From assembly GCA_021030915.1 (NCBI GenBank), contig JAGEMR010000120.1, positions 1 to 64,000 on the forward strand: DNA of 64,000 nucleotides, written 5' to 3'. Shown here one piece after another: positions 21,094 through 33,678 of this stretch. Within the stretch, counting starts at the first letter, position 1; every line of letters starts with the position of its first letter. This DNA is from Astrothelium macrocarpum (lineage: Eukaryota; Ascomycota; Dothideomycetes; Trypetheliales; Trypetheliaceae). Under the pieces are notes generated by a model, which saw nothing but the letters and a program-made list of their open reading frames with translations, was not told where the DNA came from and did not search any database. A program made the translations under genes and the position numbers.

Positions 21094-23108
21094 AATTGCA
21101 GGTATTCGATACCGACGCGATGCCAGGGTAGATTGTAGAAGAGTGTCAGGTTGCTTGTGAAGTATAAAGAAGGACCGGATAGACTATCAAAATACGCATA
21201 GACCAAGGCCTTTATATCTTGCAATGGCGCGCCTGTACAGACTGTGCTGGGAGTGGTCAAGATCTTGTGTGGCAGGCTGTCAAAACGAAATAGCGAGAAT
21301 TGTTGATAGGAATGGCGTCAAACTGCTATGACGAAATAGAAAAAGAGAGCTGTGTGACAGAAATAATTATGGATTAGAACAATGAATCAAGATACAGGGA
21401 CTACCTCTGCGAGTATAGAAGCGAGTTACAAGACTTATATCGAGATGCGACTTCCTAAAGTAAAGCTTGGTGCTCGACAACACGTCTATTCTTAGTGCCC
21501 ACATTGAGCTAGAATGGTGGAAGCACGACACTTTTGCAGCAAAGATGAGATGCAGTATGTACCAGTAGCAGACACCTGCAGCGCACCTATAGCTGTCGCA
21601 GCGTGTCATTCCGGGGGACGTTATGGTACGTGCCAAGTTGTGCGCCAACAGATTGCCCGTGTGGAAGGCATTGGCAAATGTCTCCCATGATATGGATGCA
21701 TAGCATTGCCCCGAATTAGCTTGAGATGTATTGTGGCGCAGCCTCGAGGCAGAAGTGACTGTAGTGTCTATAGGGGCAAGACGAGTTACATCAAGGGCAA
21801 GATGGTGTGGACGTGCGGATATCCAAAGCGTGTAGGAGTGTAGCGGAGTTTCAGACTTGTCGCGTAACGCTTCAGATGGGGAAATATTAGCGAAAGGTCT
21901 AGCCAGAGAGACGTCCCATTCTGCTGAGGTCGGATTTTGACTACACTGGCAAAGCAGCGAAGATTCAGAGAAGATTTTTAAACGTAGGAAGCGTATGACA
22001 CGACTGTAGACAAGGAAGGGAATGAAGGAGGGCCTCTGGGCCATACCTGTGCGGTAAAACACTCGAGTTGTATTTGAGAGAAATACAGATGTGTTAGTGA
22101 GCCTATCAATGGGTCAGGACTAGAATTTTGGGTGTCTAAAACGTGAATGAGGCTTTGGGTTGACAGTGTTGCGAGCAGACCTATCAGGAGGCGTGTCTGG
22201 CGTGGAGGATCAATTCAGCTTTGGCCTAAATTTTCACCTCACCTTTGGGCGCACAGTTACCCAACGTCCTCTGCTGCCTTTTCGTCTCCTGAGAAATACA
22301 CCGGTCAGCTGCTACCTTGAGCTTTACTCGGTAAAGGACATCACACGAAGTCCAAAGTTGAGACAGATGAAGGTTCATTCCGGCCGCCCAGCTACCTCAT
22401 GGCTCCTACGTGCGCCCTAGCACCAGCAGCCATGTGCATCTCGGGAATGCACGTGGTTGGCTAGAAATGCATTCCATGAAACTTGTACTATAGAGACGTA
22501 GCTACGTATTCCCATCGTCTAAGAGGCATTATGAGTATCGTTACCACACAGAGCGCCCGCGTTGACAAAGTGGAAAAGGTATCGGAAGATCTCCGCAAGG
22601 TTCACGTGCCTTGCAGTGTCTCTCCGCATGCATGGCTTTGGTCACCTAAAACACAATTCAACACCAGTCCCTATAGACGCTTTTGAGGCAATCTTACAAA
22701 ATCCCCAGAATTAATTCTAAAATCTCTCGGAAATATCACAGGAGCTATACGTCACCCAATTTTTGTTGGAAAGCCTTTGAATGATTCTGGTGAAAATTAT
22801 TGGATCGAATGCAGAATTACGTCTGAGAGTAACATTTTCGTCTCCATACATTCATACGTGCTTGGTGGCGCGAGTCTCATCGAATGATAAGGGAACCCAT
22901 CCAGCCTTCTAAGCACGGACCCGGAGGCAGCAGACCATTGCTCTGCCTACCAGACGCGTCTTCACCCTGCTAGCTCAAGCCAATTCTACATCATCATGAC
23001 GATCCAGTACGAAGACTTTGGGCGTATTGCCATCTATGGGAAGCCCGAGATGCAGTCGTCGAGCTCTCACGAGAAAATCAAAGGGTGCTGTCTATCTATC
23101 GGAGAACT
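21094..23108. other. Intergenic, no supported gene
   Basis: 2 kb upstream of two divergent genes. The 231-codon minus-strand frame at 21367-22062 is open but has no family features, no signal peptide, and a composition like random translation, so I do not call it. Nothing else seen. Confidence 0.4.
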
Positions 23109-24451
23109 ATGGCTTCTCCAAAACCGCTTGAAGACCTGGCTCAGAAGATATCAAGTTCAGCGACGACTGTGTCAGAATACTTGAGTTTACACAACCTTCC
23201 TCAACCTTCTTTTGAAGTGAATGCGCCTCTCCAATGGCCAGACCTTCCGCCCGACGTTTTCGAAGCCCGTAATGAGCTGCGCGATGCGGCTAAAAAACTC
23301 CATGACCTCGCGACAGGACATCGCAATCTACTCACCTGGTTCGGATTTAGTTGGACTCACTTAGCGACCTTGCAATGGATATCGCATTTCCATATCGCAG
23401 ATTCGATTCCTCTCGATCGCGTGGTTTCGTATGCAGAGATCGCCAAGACAGCCAACGTCGATGAAAACCTCCTTCGCCGCTTTCTCCGCCACGCCATGAC
23501 CCTTGACATTTTCTGTGAGCCGCGGCCAGACATGGTTGCTCACACGGCTCAGTCAAGCATGCTCGTCAAGACAAACCTCATGTCCGAATTCCTACGCTGG
23601 AACTTGGAAGAAGGGTTTCGTTGGAGCGTACATACAGTAGAGGCATATGAAAAATGGGGTTCATATTTTGCAAGTAATGATTCCACGACGCAATTCAATA
23701 TTGCGGACAAGACCGATAAGAATGCGTTTCTGTTCTGGGAAGAGCCAGGTAGAGAAAAACAGATGATGCTATTCGGAAACTTCATGAAGGCATTTGGGGG
23801 GACGGAAGGGTACGATTCGAATCTATATGTGCACGGTTACGACTGGGCAGCGCTCGGAGATGCCACCGTTGTCGACGTCGGATGTGGGTTTGGACGAATC
23901 AGCAGCGATATCGCTCAGCAATATTCCAAGTTAAAATTCGTTCTTCAAGACCTACTAAATGTGGTTGCCAAAGCCGAAGCTCTATGGCCACAAGATGTAA
24001 AAGATCGGGTGACGTTTCAGACACATGATTTCTTTCAATCCCAGCCGGTCCATGGCGCGGATGTCTATTTGTTCAAACATATCCTTCATGACTGGCCGGA
24101 TGAGCAAGTCATAGAAATACTAAGGAACACTGCAGAAGCGATGAAGCCAGGATCTCGAATCTTGATCGTGGATGGCGTAACTCCTGACCCGGGAAGCTTC
24201 AAGCAGCATGAAGAGCGTGCGCTGAGGTATGGAAAGCTTGCTCACTTTGAAAGACTTGCACTGACACGGTTTTGAGAACGATTGATGTGGTTGTGATGAC
24301 TTTGCTTGGTTCTTCCGAGAGGCACGCCGACGATTTCACGAAGCTCATTCGACAGAGTAATCCTCACTTCATTGTTAAGAACATTATAAGGCCACAGGGA
24401 GCGATTAACTCTATCATTGAGGTTATCTTTGAAGGATCATCTTCGATTTAA
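23109..24451 (+). CDS. SAM-dependent O-methyltransferase (plant COMT type)
   Basis: Two exons, 23109-24226 and 24277-24451, 430 residues. The 50-bp intron (GTATGG...TTTTGAG) removes a stop and restores the conserved C-terminal DVVVMTLLGSSER segment. An N-terminal dimerisation/winged-helix half is followed by the methyltransferase domain: VVDVGCGFG near residue 255 binds SAM, and KHILHDWPDE holds the catalytic His near residue 327. Fungal members methylate hydroxyl groups of polyketides and other phenolic metabolites. No polyketide synthase, NRPS or cytochrome P450 lies in the window, so no cluster role can be assigned. The start is the first ATG consistent with family length. Confidence 0.9.
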
Positions 24452-24855
24452 TGAACCTTTGATTCGTGAACCAGGGGAATAGTGTTGCTCTATTTTGGTC
24501 ATGTATCCGTTACGAGCTTGATAAATTTTCTGACATAGAAATATGGTATTATACTGAAAGTGGGACGTCGAAGGCTAAAATATTCGGCACGAACAACTAA
24601 TTAGTGTGAATGAAACATATTTGACTATTGTAGAACATTTTGTTTTGTTATTTAATTGCTGGACCACGACTAATTTGGCAACAAGTATCAGTCTTGTTCA
24701 CAGAACAATTAAATAAGCATAAAAAGACACGGTCTCTGTCACGAGCGCAACTCTGTCAAAAATTAGATTAATACTACGTTTGTGAAAACCTAGCTGAGAG
24801 TATAAACTGAATGATTGGTTGAGCTGAAGGTGCCAAGAATTCTCAACCTCTAAGA
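24452..24855. other. Intergenic between O-methyltransferase and aldolase genes
   Basis: 404 bp, AT-rich, no gene. It must hold the methyltransferase terminator region and the aldolase promoter. Confidence 0.5.
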
Positions 24856-25901
24856 ATGTCCGACTCTTCAAACTTCGACACTTTTTCGGATGATGACTGG
24901 GCTGCTTTCATCTCCGCTACAGAGGAAGGCGTCAATGCGATCGAAACTGCACAAAATGAGCTTCAAGAAAGATCTGTGGCTGAACGCGATACTTCAATTG
25001 CAGACTCGATAAATTCATATATCGACCATACTCAGCTCAAGATCGATGCAACGCTTTCGCAGATCGATCAGCTATGCGGAGAGGCCAAGGAGTACAGCTT
25101 CAAGGTAAGCTATTGAGTCTGAAACCTTCAATTTACGGTGGGGAGCCCAACTGTGATTTTACCTGTGGTGCTATGACTTTTCATCCGGCCCTTTTATTCC
25201 TACTCCCCATTCAGCCTTCTCTTCGCGATATATAAACCACACCAATCAAACAGCTAAGTATTTGTCTATAGACAGTTTGCGTCCGTCTCAACCACGTCGC
25301 CCACTGCGTGTCCGCGCTCAAGGACTCGAGCATAGGCGTTGCATGTGTAATCGGCTTTCACGAAGGCACCCACCCAACCGCATCAAAAGTCGTAGAAGCC
25401 CAATCTGCACTCCAAAAGGGCGCCTCTGAACTGGACATCGTACTCAATTACCCGCTTCTCCTCTTGCCTTCCCCTGAATACTCGGTAATATACTCAGAAC
25501 TGAATGAATTAAGAAAGGAGGCAGGCTCTGGACCGGTGCTGAAGCTCATTATTGAAACAAGCCAGCTGGATAGACATCAGATCATAGCCGCGTGCACGCT
25601 TGCGCACGCCGCAGGGTTCAACTTTGTCAAAACAAGCACGGGCTTTGAGGGGCATGGTGCGAAAGTCGAGCATGTGCGGCTTATGAAGAGCGTTGTAGAC
25701 TTCTTGGATCAGAGGGAGGCAAAAGGAAGAATCACGAATGTCAAGGCAAGCGGTGGGATCAGAACCTGGGTGGACGCATTGGCCGTAGTAAAGGCTGGCG
25801 CAACAAGGATTGGTGCCAGTAGCGGAATGGCAATAGTCAAGGAAGCAAAGGGTGAACAAGCGAGTACTGAGGGTAATGCCGACCATTCTGGCAGATACTA
25901 A
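24856..25901 (+). CDS. Deoxyribose-phosphate aldolase
   Basis: Two exons, 24856-25104 and 25272-25901, 292 residues. The intron is long for this window (167 bp; GTAAGC...CTATAG) and phase 0. The product is a class I aldolase of the DeoC family: 2-deoxyribose-5-phosphate is cleaved to acetaldehyde and glyceraldehyde-3-phosphate in nucleoside catabolism. The Schiff-base lysine is in NFVKTSTGF (Lys about 203), the second active-site Lys in NVKASGG (about 241), and LDIVLNY supplies the strand with the catalytic Asp. Residues 1-50 are an acidic extension not needed for the fold. Intact. Confidence 0.92.
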
Positions 25902-26750
25902 TATTCCTCGTATCAACAATCTGCTACGTCACGGCCTTGCGAATCTTTGATAAGCGCGTCATCGTGGGTCGCATCAGCAGAAAAAGAATAATGAATTAAA
26001 CTATGAGCATTGCCATCCATCGGGATGTGGGTAAATTAAGACTGGATCGTCCAGCAGTGCTTGAAATGCTGCTTCGTCTGAGTCAGGAACTCAAAATCGA
26101 TCTTGCTTCCCATAGTAGATTGTACGAGGCTTAAAAAGACTTTCTTTGCGATTGCTACCTCGAAATGAGAAAGCAAAGAAGCCAAAATAGCGAAAGTCTG
26201 TCCTGGCCTTGGAGAGGTGAGATGCTGTTGTGAGAATATCAGACTGTGGTGCAAAACCAATCAGTCAAAGGAAGCCGTCCAAGATAGTTCTTGTTTTTTC
26301 TTTGTGATTAGAAGGCAGCCATTAAAACAAGAGAAGAACTATCAGAGGCGGTAAAGAACTTTAACTGCGCGGCGCATAAAGATTGACTAGGGCGTGAAAT
26401 TCATCTGTTGATAGGAAATCCAGTGTAGGGGTGGGCTACGCTGTTCCTATTGGTGGCGGAGCAGCTGAGCAGCCGAACTTTCTGATGCCACTGCCTACGC
26501 AATTTTCTTGGTTGATGCCAGTAAATGAACGCCCTGCTTTTGGCTGTGAAGTATTCCTAATACTCTTACTGTCGTCTTAATTTGCTCTTGCTACCTGAAT
26601 ACGTCTTTTAACGAGTAAGTGTATAGTACGATCCTGCGGCTTCATCTTTACGCCAAGGACACCCAGCCTCTTGTGCTAATTCTCGAGTCGGTTATACCCA
26701 ACCCTATTCTTCCTGGAATATCGAGACATATTAACGAAATTGTTGCAGCG
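25902..26750. other. Intergenic, nothing recognised
   Basis: No supported coding region; small frames (for example 26036-26260, minus) have no protein character. Confidence 0.4.
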
Positions 26751-26753
26751 GAA

Positions 26754-27190
26754 TGGCTATCGGGGGAGGTGCATCGAGGACGGTTGCTCTGGTCTTAACC
26801 GTGCTGCTGTGTCTTGCTTATCGTGAGTCGCTATCTCTATTAGCAAGGCTGCTATACATAAACCTGGCTATAGGCATGCTGAATATCAATGTCGCTGACG
26901 GCTCTGCTAGCGGCTAAATGCGCCAGCAGCACAGGCGAAAATACCTGGGACCGTAACAACATTATCCAGCTAGCGACGCTCTTGACTGGAGTTCCTGCGT
27001 TACTAGTAGCTCTGCTTGGCATTGGTGCGGCGGTGAAGAAATATCGCCAACGGTATCGCCAACGATATCGCCATCTGGGTATGCAGCTTTCTGTTGATCA
27101 ACTATTGTTGCATGCGTCGATGACGCGAAGAGTCCGAGAGCGAGACAAATCAACCAAGAACCATGGTGGAAGAGACTGCCCCACAATGTA
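26754..27190 (+). CDS. Small membrane protein(s), possibly one split gene
   Basis: A first exon at 26754 reads MAIGGG followed by a hydrophobic run like a signal anchor, and ends at a good donor (GTGAGT, 26825). The next exon stops after about 13 codons in that frame. A second frame at 26889-27190 encodes 100 residues: hydrophobic segment at about 26-48, then a YRQRYRQRYR tract from a 12-bp triplication (about 27039-27073). Either these are two small proteins or one gene with a frameshift. No family recognised. Confidence 0.35.
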
Positions 27191-27464
27191 GAAAAGCTTT
27201 TTGAAGGAGGACGCCCGAGAGTTTGCTGGAGGAGAAAACTTAGGCTACTGAGAGAGTTAGCTAGAAAAAGGCTTTTTCTAACGTTACGTCCGCAGGATCA
27301 GTCCAAGACAATGTAGAGCTCCAAAGGGGATCGGATCCGCGTGCCCAGGACCAGGTTGTGCGAAATTGTTCAATAGTAGCGCATAGGCCTAACGTGAGTC
27401 GATCCTTCGTCGGATCGATTGTTGCAGCAACAAGCTTACAATCGTCAAGAGACAGAGTGAATCG

Positions 27465-27875
27465 ATGCCCGTTGATGACGCCCGAGGTCAGCGGGTATTG
27501 TTGAGATCGGGCCCACCATCTCCTTCACAATTTAGAACCGCGGTACCTAGTTCGATTAGCGATGTGGGCTCCTGTCGACATTATCCTATAGACGAGACGA
27601 CTCCCGCGATCTCCGAGAATATTCTGGGAACAGTGAGGACAACGAGTGAGATGCAGGCATCTTTGCCAGTAGCCCACATTTGCCAGGCAGCTGTATTGGA
27701 TGATACGCGTCCATCGACCCTGGCCAGGGCTGAGAGCACCCATCAACTTATATCATGGTTCCAGGAGGCATATCATGATCTGAATGTTGAGCAGATGGGA
27801 GAGCGCGACGTATGGGAACGTGAAATGGAGGGTTGGACGGAACCGTCAGGCCATGCTGGCGTACGGTCTGTGTAG
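27465..27875 (+). CDS. Hypothetical protein, 136 aa
   Basis: Open from an ATG for 136 residues; Ser/Pro-rich first third, acidic and helical C-terminus (HQLISWFQEAYHDLN). It follows the small membrane-protein frame by 275 bp and may be a later exon of the same transcript. No domain recognised. Confidence 0.3.
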   Translation: MPVDDARGQRVLLRSGPPSPSQFRTAVPSSISDVGSCRHYPIDETTPAISENILGTVRTTSEMQASLPVAHICQAAVLDDTRPSTLARAESTHQLISWFQEAYHDLNVEQMGERDVWEREMEGWTEPSGHAGVRSV

Positions 27876-29502
27876 AGCACAATGATGCCAAGCATGGATC
27901 AGCTTCCACGAGCCAGCTCAACAACGTTTGGGAGGTTCTTCATCATCCATAGAGTCTATGTGCATTTATGTTTGATGCCAGTGGGGTTTCTGGTTGGGTT
28001 GAGACAGTCCATGGTAAAATTATTCTCGTGCTCTATCGATCAAGAGTCTATCGATAGTCTTTGCGACGTGGCCTCGTCAGCGGTGATCGCGGAGGGGGCG
28101 TGCGATAAATCTATTATGAGGGTGACGATGCATTTTCAAATATATGTTAGAAGCAAACATTGGTGTTCAGAAGTTGTGCTGCAGACGTTCGGGCTTATGA
28201 TAGTTGGCCAGAGGAGAGAAGGTGATCGGAAGAGAGAAGGAGAAAGCCGCAGTGTTGCGCACTGTTTTTGAAGGGCGAGTTTTGCCAACTCATAAGCAAC
28301 TTTAACCGAATCTGAATCCATTTTTCCAAAAATGCCCCGCTGAGCCACATAGAGCATATTGGCCAATCAACAGCCAGAACTGAAGATACATAGAGGAAGT
28401 ACCTGTTCAGATATGATCTGACCACTCGTCACGCTAGCCATTGGTCATGAATTGGAGCTGTGCTGGCAACTCTTCCCGACTTTCGGAGCAATGGGTACGC
28501 CAGCTTCACTGAATACAGCCCTAGTCCTGCTCGCAAGTCGAAGTGTTCCGATATGGGCCAACTTGTGCAGGTGTATACCACTGATAATCAAAACAGCCTT
28601 GCGTGCTGAAAGTAGCTAACATCACCAGGAGCTATAATCGACAGTCTCACAACCCCTTCAACGCCGGGAAGGCCGCTCGTTAACGATCTTGGTATTGCAT
28701 CTACCTATGAACCCCCCCAGTTTTCTAGCAACGAACTCCTACCTTCCGAAAATCCTGACTGCTATACTTCGATGACGATGTAAGGTTTGCTTATACATGA
28801 GTCGTGTTCTGGTCATGCAGGAAAACGGCGCAACAGTCATGATGCTGCTGACACCGTTTTCATCGTTTCTTTGCGCTGAACACCAACACCAAGGAGTCTT
28901 AATGTGTGAATAGGAATCGAATCTACAGAGACGGAACCGCAGGACGGAAGCACTTACCAGTTGTCAACATACGATACGTAGCTTCGAAATCTAGAAAGAG
29001 ATGAGCACAAAAGAAACAAGGAACCATGACTGAGTGTGTGGGAAGATCTTGGACTGAAGAAAGGATCTAAAACCCCGTAGAAGGACTTGATGTGATGCTG
29101 AGATGGGGATCGTGTATCCATAGTGCTGCTGAGAGTTTTGGCTGAATTGAATTGAAGAAAGGGTCATTATCTCTTTCTCCCGCGCCCTCTAGTAGTAAAT
29201 GGCAGAGTCCACCGCAAGAATCCTCACTACTAACAAGTCAGATACCAAACTTCAACAAGGATATACCCACATTAGGCCGGTGAACGCCCGGATTCCTCCC
29301 TCAATGTCCGAGTATGAACATTCTGTAGCTGGTATGGCAGGGCAAGACTCGTGAAGACACTTGGGCAACCTTTTGAGGAAGATTAGACGCTGCACTGCTA
29401 ACGACGCCTAGCGGAGGCCGATGCAAGGTATCGCGAAGCTTTGTCAAGCTTCGACCAACTTGTAATTGTCTCACACGAAGAGACTGCAACTTGGCCTGTA
29501 CC
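27876..29502. other. Gene-poor stretch
   Basis: 1.6 kb with only chance frames on both strands. Nothing recognised. Confidence 0.4.
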
Positions 29503-29778
29503 ATGGCTGACGTTGATGCCGAAACGGATAGAAACAAAGACGCCGATGAAGTCCTGAACTCGTTGAATCAGAAACTTGTAAGAGACTGGGATGTGCCTCC
29601 GAAACGGAAACTTCAGCACGTTGTGAAGGTCACGGACATGCGTTATACATATTCTCGTAGGAGGGATATGGACGCACTTTACTCTAGGACCATGCTCTAC
29701 CTCTCAAAGCATGGAATAACTACTTCAATAGCCAAGGATATTGGTAGACAAGGGTCAGCTTCCATTTACGAAAGTTGA
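29503..29778 (+). CDS. Hypothetical protein, 91 aa
   Basis: Open from an ATG; charged, rich in Asp, Lys and Arg, no hydrophobic segment and no recognised family. It could be a fragment of a decayed gene since nothing nearby continues it. Confidence 0.25.
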   Translation: MADVDAETDRNKDADEVLNSLNQKLVRDWDVPPKRKLQHVVKVTDMRYTYSRRRDMDALYSRTMLYLSKHGITTSIAKDIGRQGSASIYES

Positions 29779-31104
29779 AGTGATTACGTCTCCACCAACT
29801 ATGAATATTCCGCGGATAAACTTGCCACTCCAAAAATTAAGTGATCCCGTTTTTATGGACATGCAAATCACACGTTTCAAGAAAAGGCCCAGGGCCGCTG
29901 GTTGCTCCATTGAAGTCTAGCTTTCCTCTACTGTAGACCACTGTCAACTACATTCGGAACACTGTCAATTCTGAAACGGTGACATAGAGATGTACATCAT
30001 AGTCCATGAAGATGATTCATTGGCAATCGCTCTCAATTAGTCTCAGGAATCGGTTAAGCTCTTCATCCATGCAAGTTCGAGTCTTCTATGGTTTCTCTTA
30101 GAGTATCTTCTCGCATCGCAGGATGTCACTTGAAGCCAGAGCATGCTAGTGTTGCTAGTTATATTTTCGGACATTTGCAGGCGTCGTTGATAATGAGGAA
30201 GACACGAGGTGATCCACGCTGATGGCGTTCTGCACATCAGTAATAAAATGTTTCCAAGAATTAAATATTTGGCGCGCCGCTCGTCTGTAATTTGGGCGAG
30301 CTATTGTAGTATCACTATTGATATATTGCCGTCATCTACAAAATTCCGTACTTGAGACTCGAGCACTGTGAGGAGCGCTCGAGGAAAAATGTCATGAGTG
30401 GCCGATGCATGATCCATTAATTGAGGTGATAGGCAAACCCGACACTGTATCTGTCGCGCACATACTTGAGACCAGAATCATGAGCTGCCATCTCAAGGTT
30501 GCATTCTTAGTCTGGCTGATGTTTTGTGCGGGGGTCGAGAAAACCCTTAAAAAATATCAGTGTTAACCTCCGTGAGAAGGATGTGGATCGTACCGATTTC
30601 ACTAATCTAATGTACGTGAGCCGTCTAATCATCTGAGGGTCGAATCAGGTTCATCGACGAGAGCTTACTGGTTAATTTTACGGAATAGCAACCTTTCTGC
30701 CATAGTTCAGTAAAAGTAGGAAAGTGTGAACCTTGGGATCTCAAAGGCGTGTAGGTCCTGTACAACCGCCTTCACGGTTTGAAATAATCTTTGCTTCTTA
30801 ACCCGAGTGGTCGCTGATGGATGCAGCCCGTCCACAAATGCAATCTTCAAGGTACCGGCCTTTCTAAAATAAGGTTACGAAAGAATCAGGCTCCGCGGCG
30901 CGAGACCCATTCAGTGGAGGTTCTCGATTGTTCCAGGACGTGGCATAATCATGACCGTGTTAGAACGAAAAGTCAGATAAGTGGTTATTATATAACAGTT
31001 CTTGATCATTTGATTCGCAAGTCAAGCACATCATTTCTCTTTAGTCGACCAGCGGTGATTTGCTCGACACAACAGATGATTTTCGACGGTTGCAATTGCT
31101 GGCA
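29779..31104. other. Gene-poor stretch
   Basis: 1.3 kb downstream of the reductase gene. No frame with protein character on either strand. Confidence 0.4.
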
Positions 31105-32199
31105 TCAAGGTTTCAAATTCTCCACCGCCCATTTCATTGTTTTCTCAATTGCTGCATCCTGATCCATCAGTGGTCGATATCCCAAACGCTCCTTCGCCTT
31201 TTCAATCGACCAGTGGCATCCCCCATCCAAGTGATCAATCTCCTGCCTTCGCATTTGAGGTTTCTTCGTCCCTAAAGTGAAAAGCCAGTACGCCCACTCG
31301 CCTGTTGATGCCATTGCCTGAATTACTCCAAGCGGAATCTTTTTCACCTCATCTGGCTTTACAGGTGCACCAGCAGCAGCATAGCACTTACGCATAAAGT
31401 CAAAAAATGGTATCGGCTTGCCATCAGTGATGAAATATGCCTCTCCATCTGGCGTCGGTTCTGTGGTTCCATTGGCGCGTAACAGGACCTTGGCGGTAAG
31501 CACATGAGCTTCTGCGGCACTCTCGATATAGAGAAATTCGAATGCTTTCTCATTGTTACCGAGTTGCATGTTCTGCTCGCCTTTGCGGATGCTTTCCATG
31601 ATTCGAGGAATAAAATTATTGTCATTTTCGCCATAGATGGCTGGAATCCGCAGCGTCGCCGTACGTAAATCGACACCATTGGCTGCTAGTACCAATTTAT
31701 CCGCAATTGCCTTCGTTTTTCCGTACGGGTTGTTGTAAGTAGTATCATCCCACAATTGTGCCCCGTCTTCCGTTAGCATGCTCTGGCTCGGTCTTTGTGC
31801 AGAATCCGAGCTCGTGTACACAAATGCTCTTGTCTCTTTACACGCCTTCGCACACTCTAGGAGCACTTTCGTGCCTTCCACATTGGTGCGTTGCAAAGTA
31901 TTTGCATCGCTCGTGTTCTTGGGCGACGAGGTATGAATGACAACCATTGGCTTGAATTCTGCAAAGAGTGCCGTGACGGCGGCATTGTCAGCGATGTCCA
32001 CGCTGCGGTAAGCCGCCCTCGGGTCAGTGTGCCTTTGATTTTGCCTTGCGGATGCATTGCGGCTAACAATGATGATAGTAGCGGGCGACCCTTCAGCATC
32101 GTTCAATAGGCGCTGGACGATATGTCCACCAAGAAAACCAGACCCCCCAGTTACTAGGACATTTTGGAGGGAATTGATATTATTCCCAGTGGTGGCCAT
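31105..32199 (-). CDS. 3beta-hydroxysteroid dehydrogenase / sterol-4-alpha-carboxylate 3-dehydrogenase-like
   Basis: Single exon, 364 residues, extended short-chain dehydrogenase (3beta-HSD/ERG26-like). A Rossmann glycine motif (VTGGSGFLGG, residues 16-25) binds NAD(P). The catalytic pair is Tyr159 and Lys163 in NPYGKTK, with a YTSS serine strand near residue 128. The substrate-binding part includes PAIYGENDNNFIPRI. Family members oxidise C3 of sterol 4-carboxylates or act on other secondary alcohols. Length suits a full enzyme. It may be a paralogue rather than the essential ERG26, since its surroundings are accessory. Cofactor and fold are sure, substrate is inferred. Confidence 0.85.
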   Translation of the reverse strand: MATTGNNINSLQNVLVTGGSGFLGGHIVQRLLNDAEGSPATIIIVSRNASARQNQRHTDPRAAYRSVDIADNAAVTALFAEFKPMVVIHTSSPKNTSDANTLQRTNVEGTKVLLECAKACKETRAFVYTSSDSAQRPSQSMLTEDGAQLWDDTTYNNPYGKTKAIADKLVLAANGVDLRTATLRIPAIYGENDNNFIPRIMESIRKGEQNMQLGNNEKAFEFLYIESAAEAHVLTAKVLLRANGTTEPTPDGEAYFITDGKPIPFFDFMRKCYAAAGAPVKPDEVKKIPLGVIQAMASTGEWAYWLFTLGTKKPQMRRQEIDHLDGGCHWSIEKAKERLGYRPLMDQDAAIEKTMKWAVENLKP

Positions 32200-33678
32200 T
32201 GCTTGGTCTGATCATTGGCAAGCGTGTACACGAGATAAGCCTAGTACAAGATTATGATGTCTCTCGTAAAGAACTAGAACAGTAAGATGCGAATATCACC
32301 AGAACAAATAGGGCCGCTTATCCTTAGATACAGTAAAAGACTGTCACCTGTCCCACTAAGACTCGTCAATGTGGAAATGCGCCGAGTATATTGCCAATGT
32401 TGGGCCAGAGAGAACACTTATTGAGCCACCACCTATCTCGCCGAGACAGCTTTTAAGACAGATGATATTAGCCAGTCGAAAGGTGACAAGTCTTAGCATG
32501 TAGTAGACTGCGAAGTTGCCTTTCAGATTCCTTGGTCGCATTAGCAAAACGTGAAATTATTAGCACATTTTGTACATTTTCCGGAGTAACAATCAGACAG
32601 ATGAAGCTCAGCTACGGAGTAAGGTAGGTAAGATCGGAGTTGATAAGTAATTGGTGACAAGCACCGATTAGACATACACCTTACCCGTATTGGGATGGCT
32701 GGTTTTGCGCAGTCTTGGCGTGACAGAAAACTTTTCAGAGGCTAGGTACTCCGCAAGCGTGGTTGGAAACATGACAACACAAAGATTCTTGAATTGAGTG
32801 CGTTACATATTAAGAGGTGATAGGGTGTAGATGTCCGGACTGTACTCCGATAGCCACAGCACCGTTGACGACGTCATGGAGAGGTCTTATCGCTGTGCAA
32901 AGCTCGCTAAGTAGACGACTCTAATCAATGGAGCCAACATTCAGCCGTTTCGTTTCGTAGATGGTTTTGAGGAAGAAGAAAAAAGGAATCTTGTATTTTA
33001 GGTATACGCTGCATGACTACATGGTTCAGACGGTGCGGAAGTTTGGTTACGCTGTGACGCAAGCGGCATGGGCGCTCCAAAAGTCTTTAGGTACAAAACT
33101 CACCAGACGACAGGCTGATTCTTTTACTATTTAATTTTCACATGCTGGCTTCTTCTTCAGACTCTACCACATTCGTTACCGATATTTAACCGAACCTCCA
33201 AATTTACGAGCTCACGATGGATAATGCCGACTACCTTGAGCACCTCATTTCTCTCCGTCGCCAATTCTCTCTCTTCAAGCTGATAAGGACAGCCTATCTC
33301 AAACTCCCATCTCCAATAGTCTCCAACTAATAAGATTTGGTAAACATGACTCCGATGACTTAGACGAAGTCAGAAGCTCTGCGATTCAAGCAACCCGGAG
33401 CTCTCGGATCCACCAATTCCTGTCCTGTTTTCTGTAGTGATCAGTCCTGTCGCTGGAGTCGGTCGGTCTAAACTTGGAAGTAGAGGAGTCAGACGTTCGA
33501 CTTTATTGAGATAATGCAAGAGCCTGAGTCCATCTTCGTTCCAAGCGAACGAGGCTACACAGATCGTGGTCACGTCCTATCCTGCCCATGCACAACGGAC
33601 CTCATTCAGTACTCCTCTCCCTTTTCGCAAGATCTTGTGCTTGCAATTTCTGTCGGTCATGTATCTTTTCACTCTTTG
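32200..33678. other. Gene-poor stretch
   Basis: 1.5 kb between reductase start and the CorA-like gene end. Frames at 33514-33996 overlap the CorA-like gene's end antisense and are not supported. Confidence 0.4.

Noticed and set aside
21367..22062. 231-codon open frame on the minus strand
   Set aside because: No domain, signal or TM logic; starts close to but not connected with the S41 gene; amino-acid composition like chance translation.
23109..32199. Secondary-metabolite cluster around the O-methyltransferase and reductase
   Set aside because: No synthase, P450, transporter or cluster regulator in the window; the genes are separated by kilobases and an unrelated aldolase gene.
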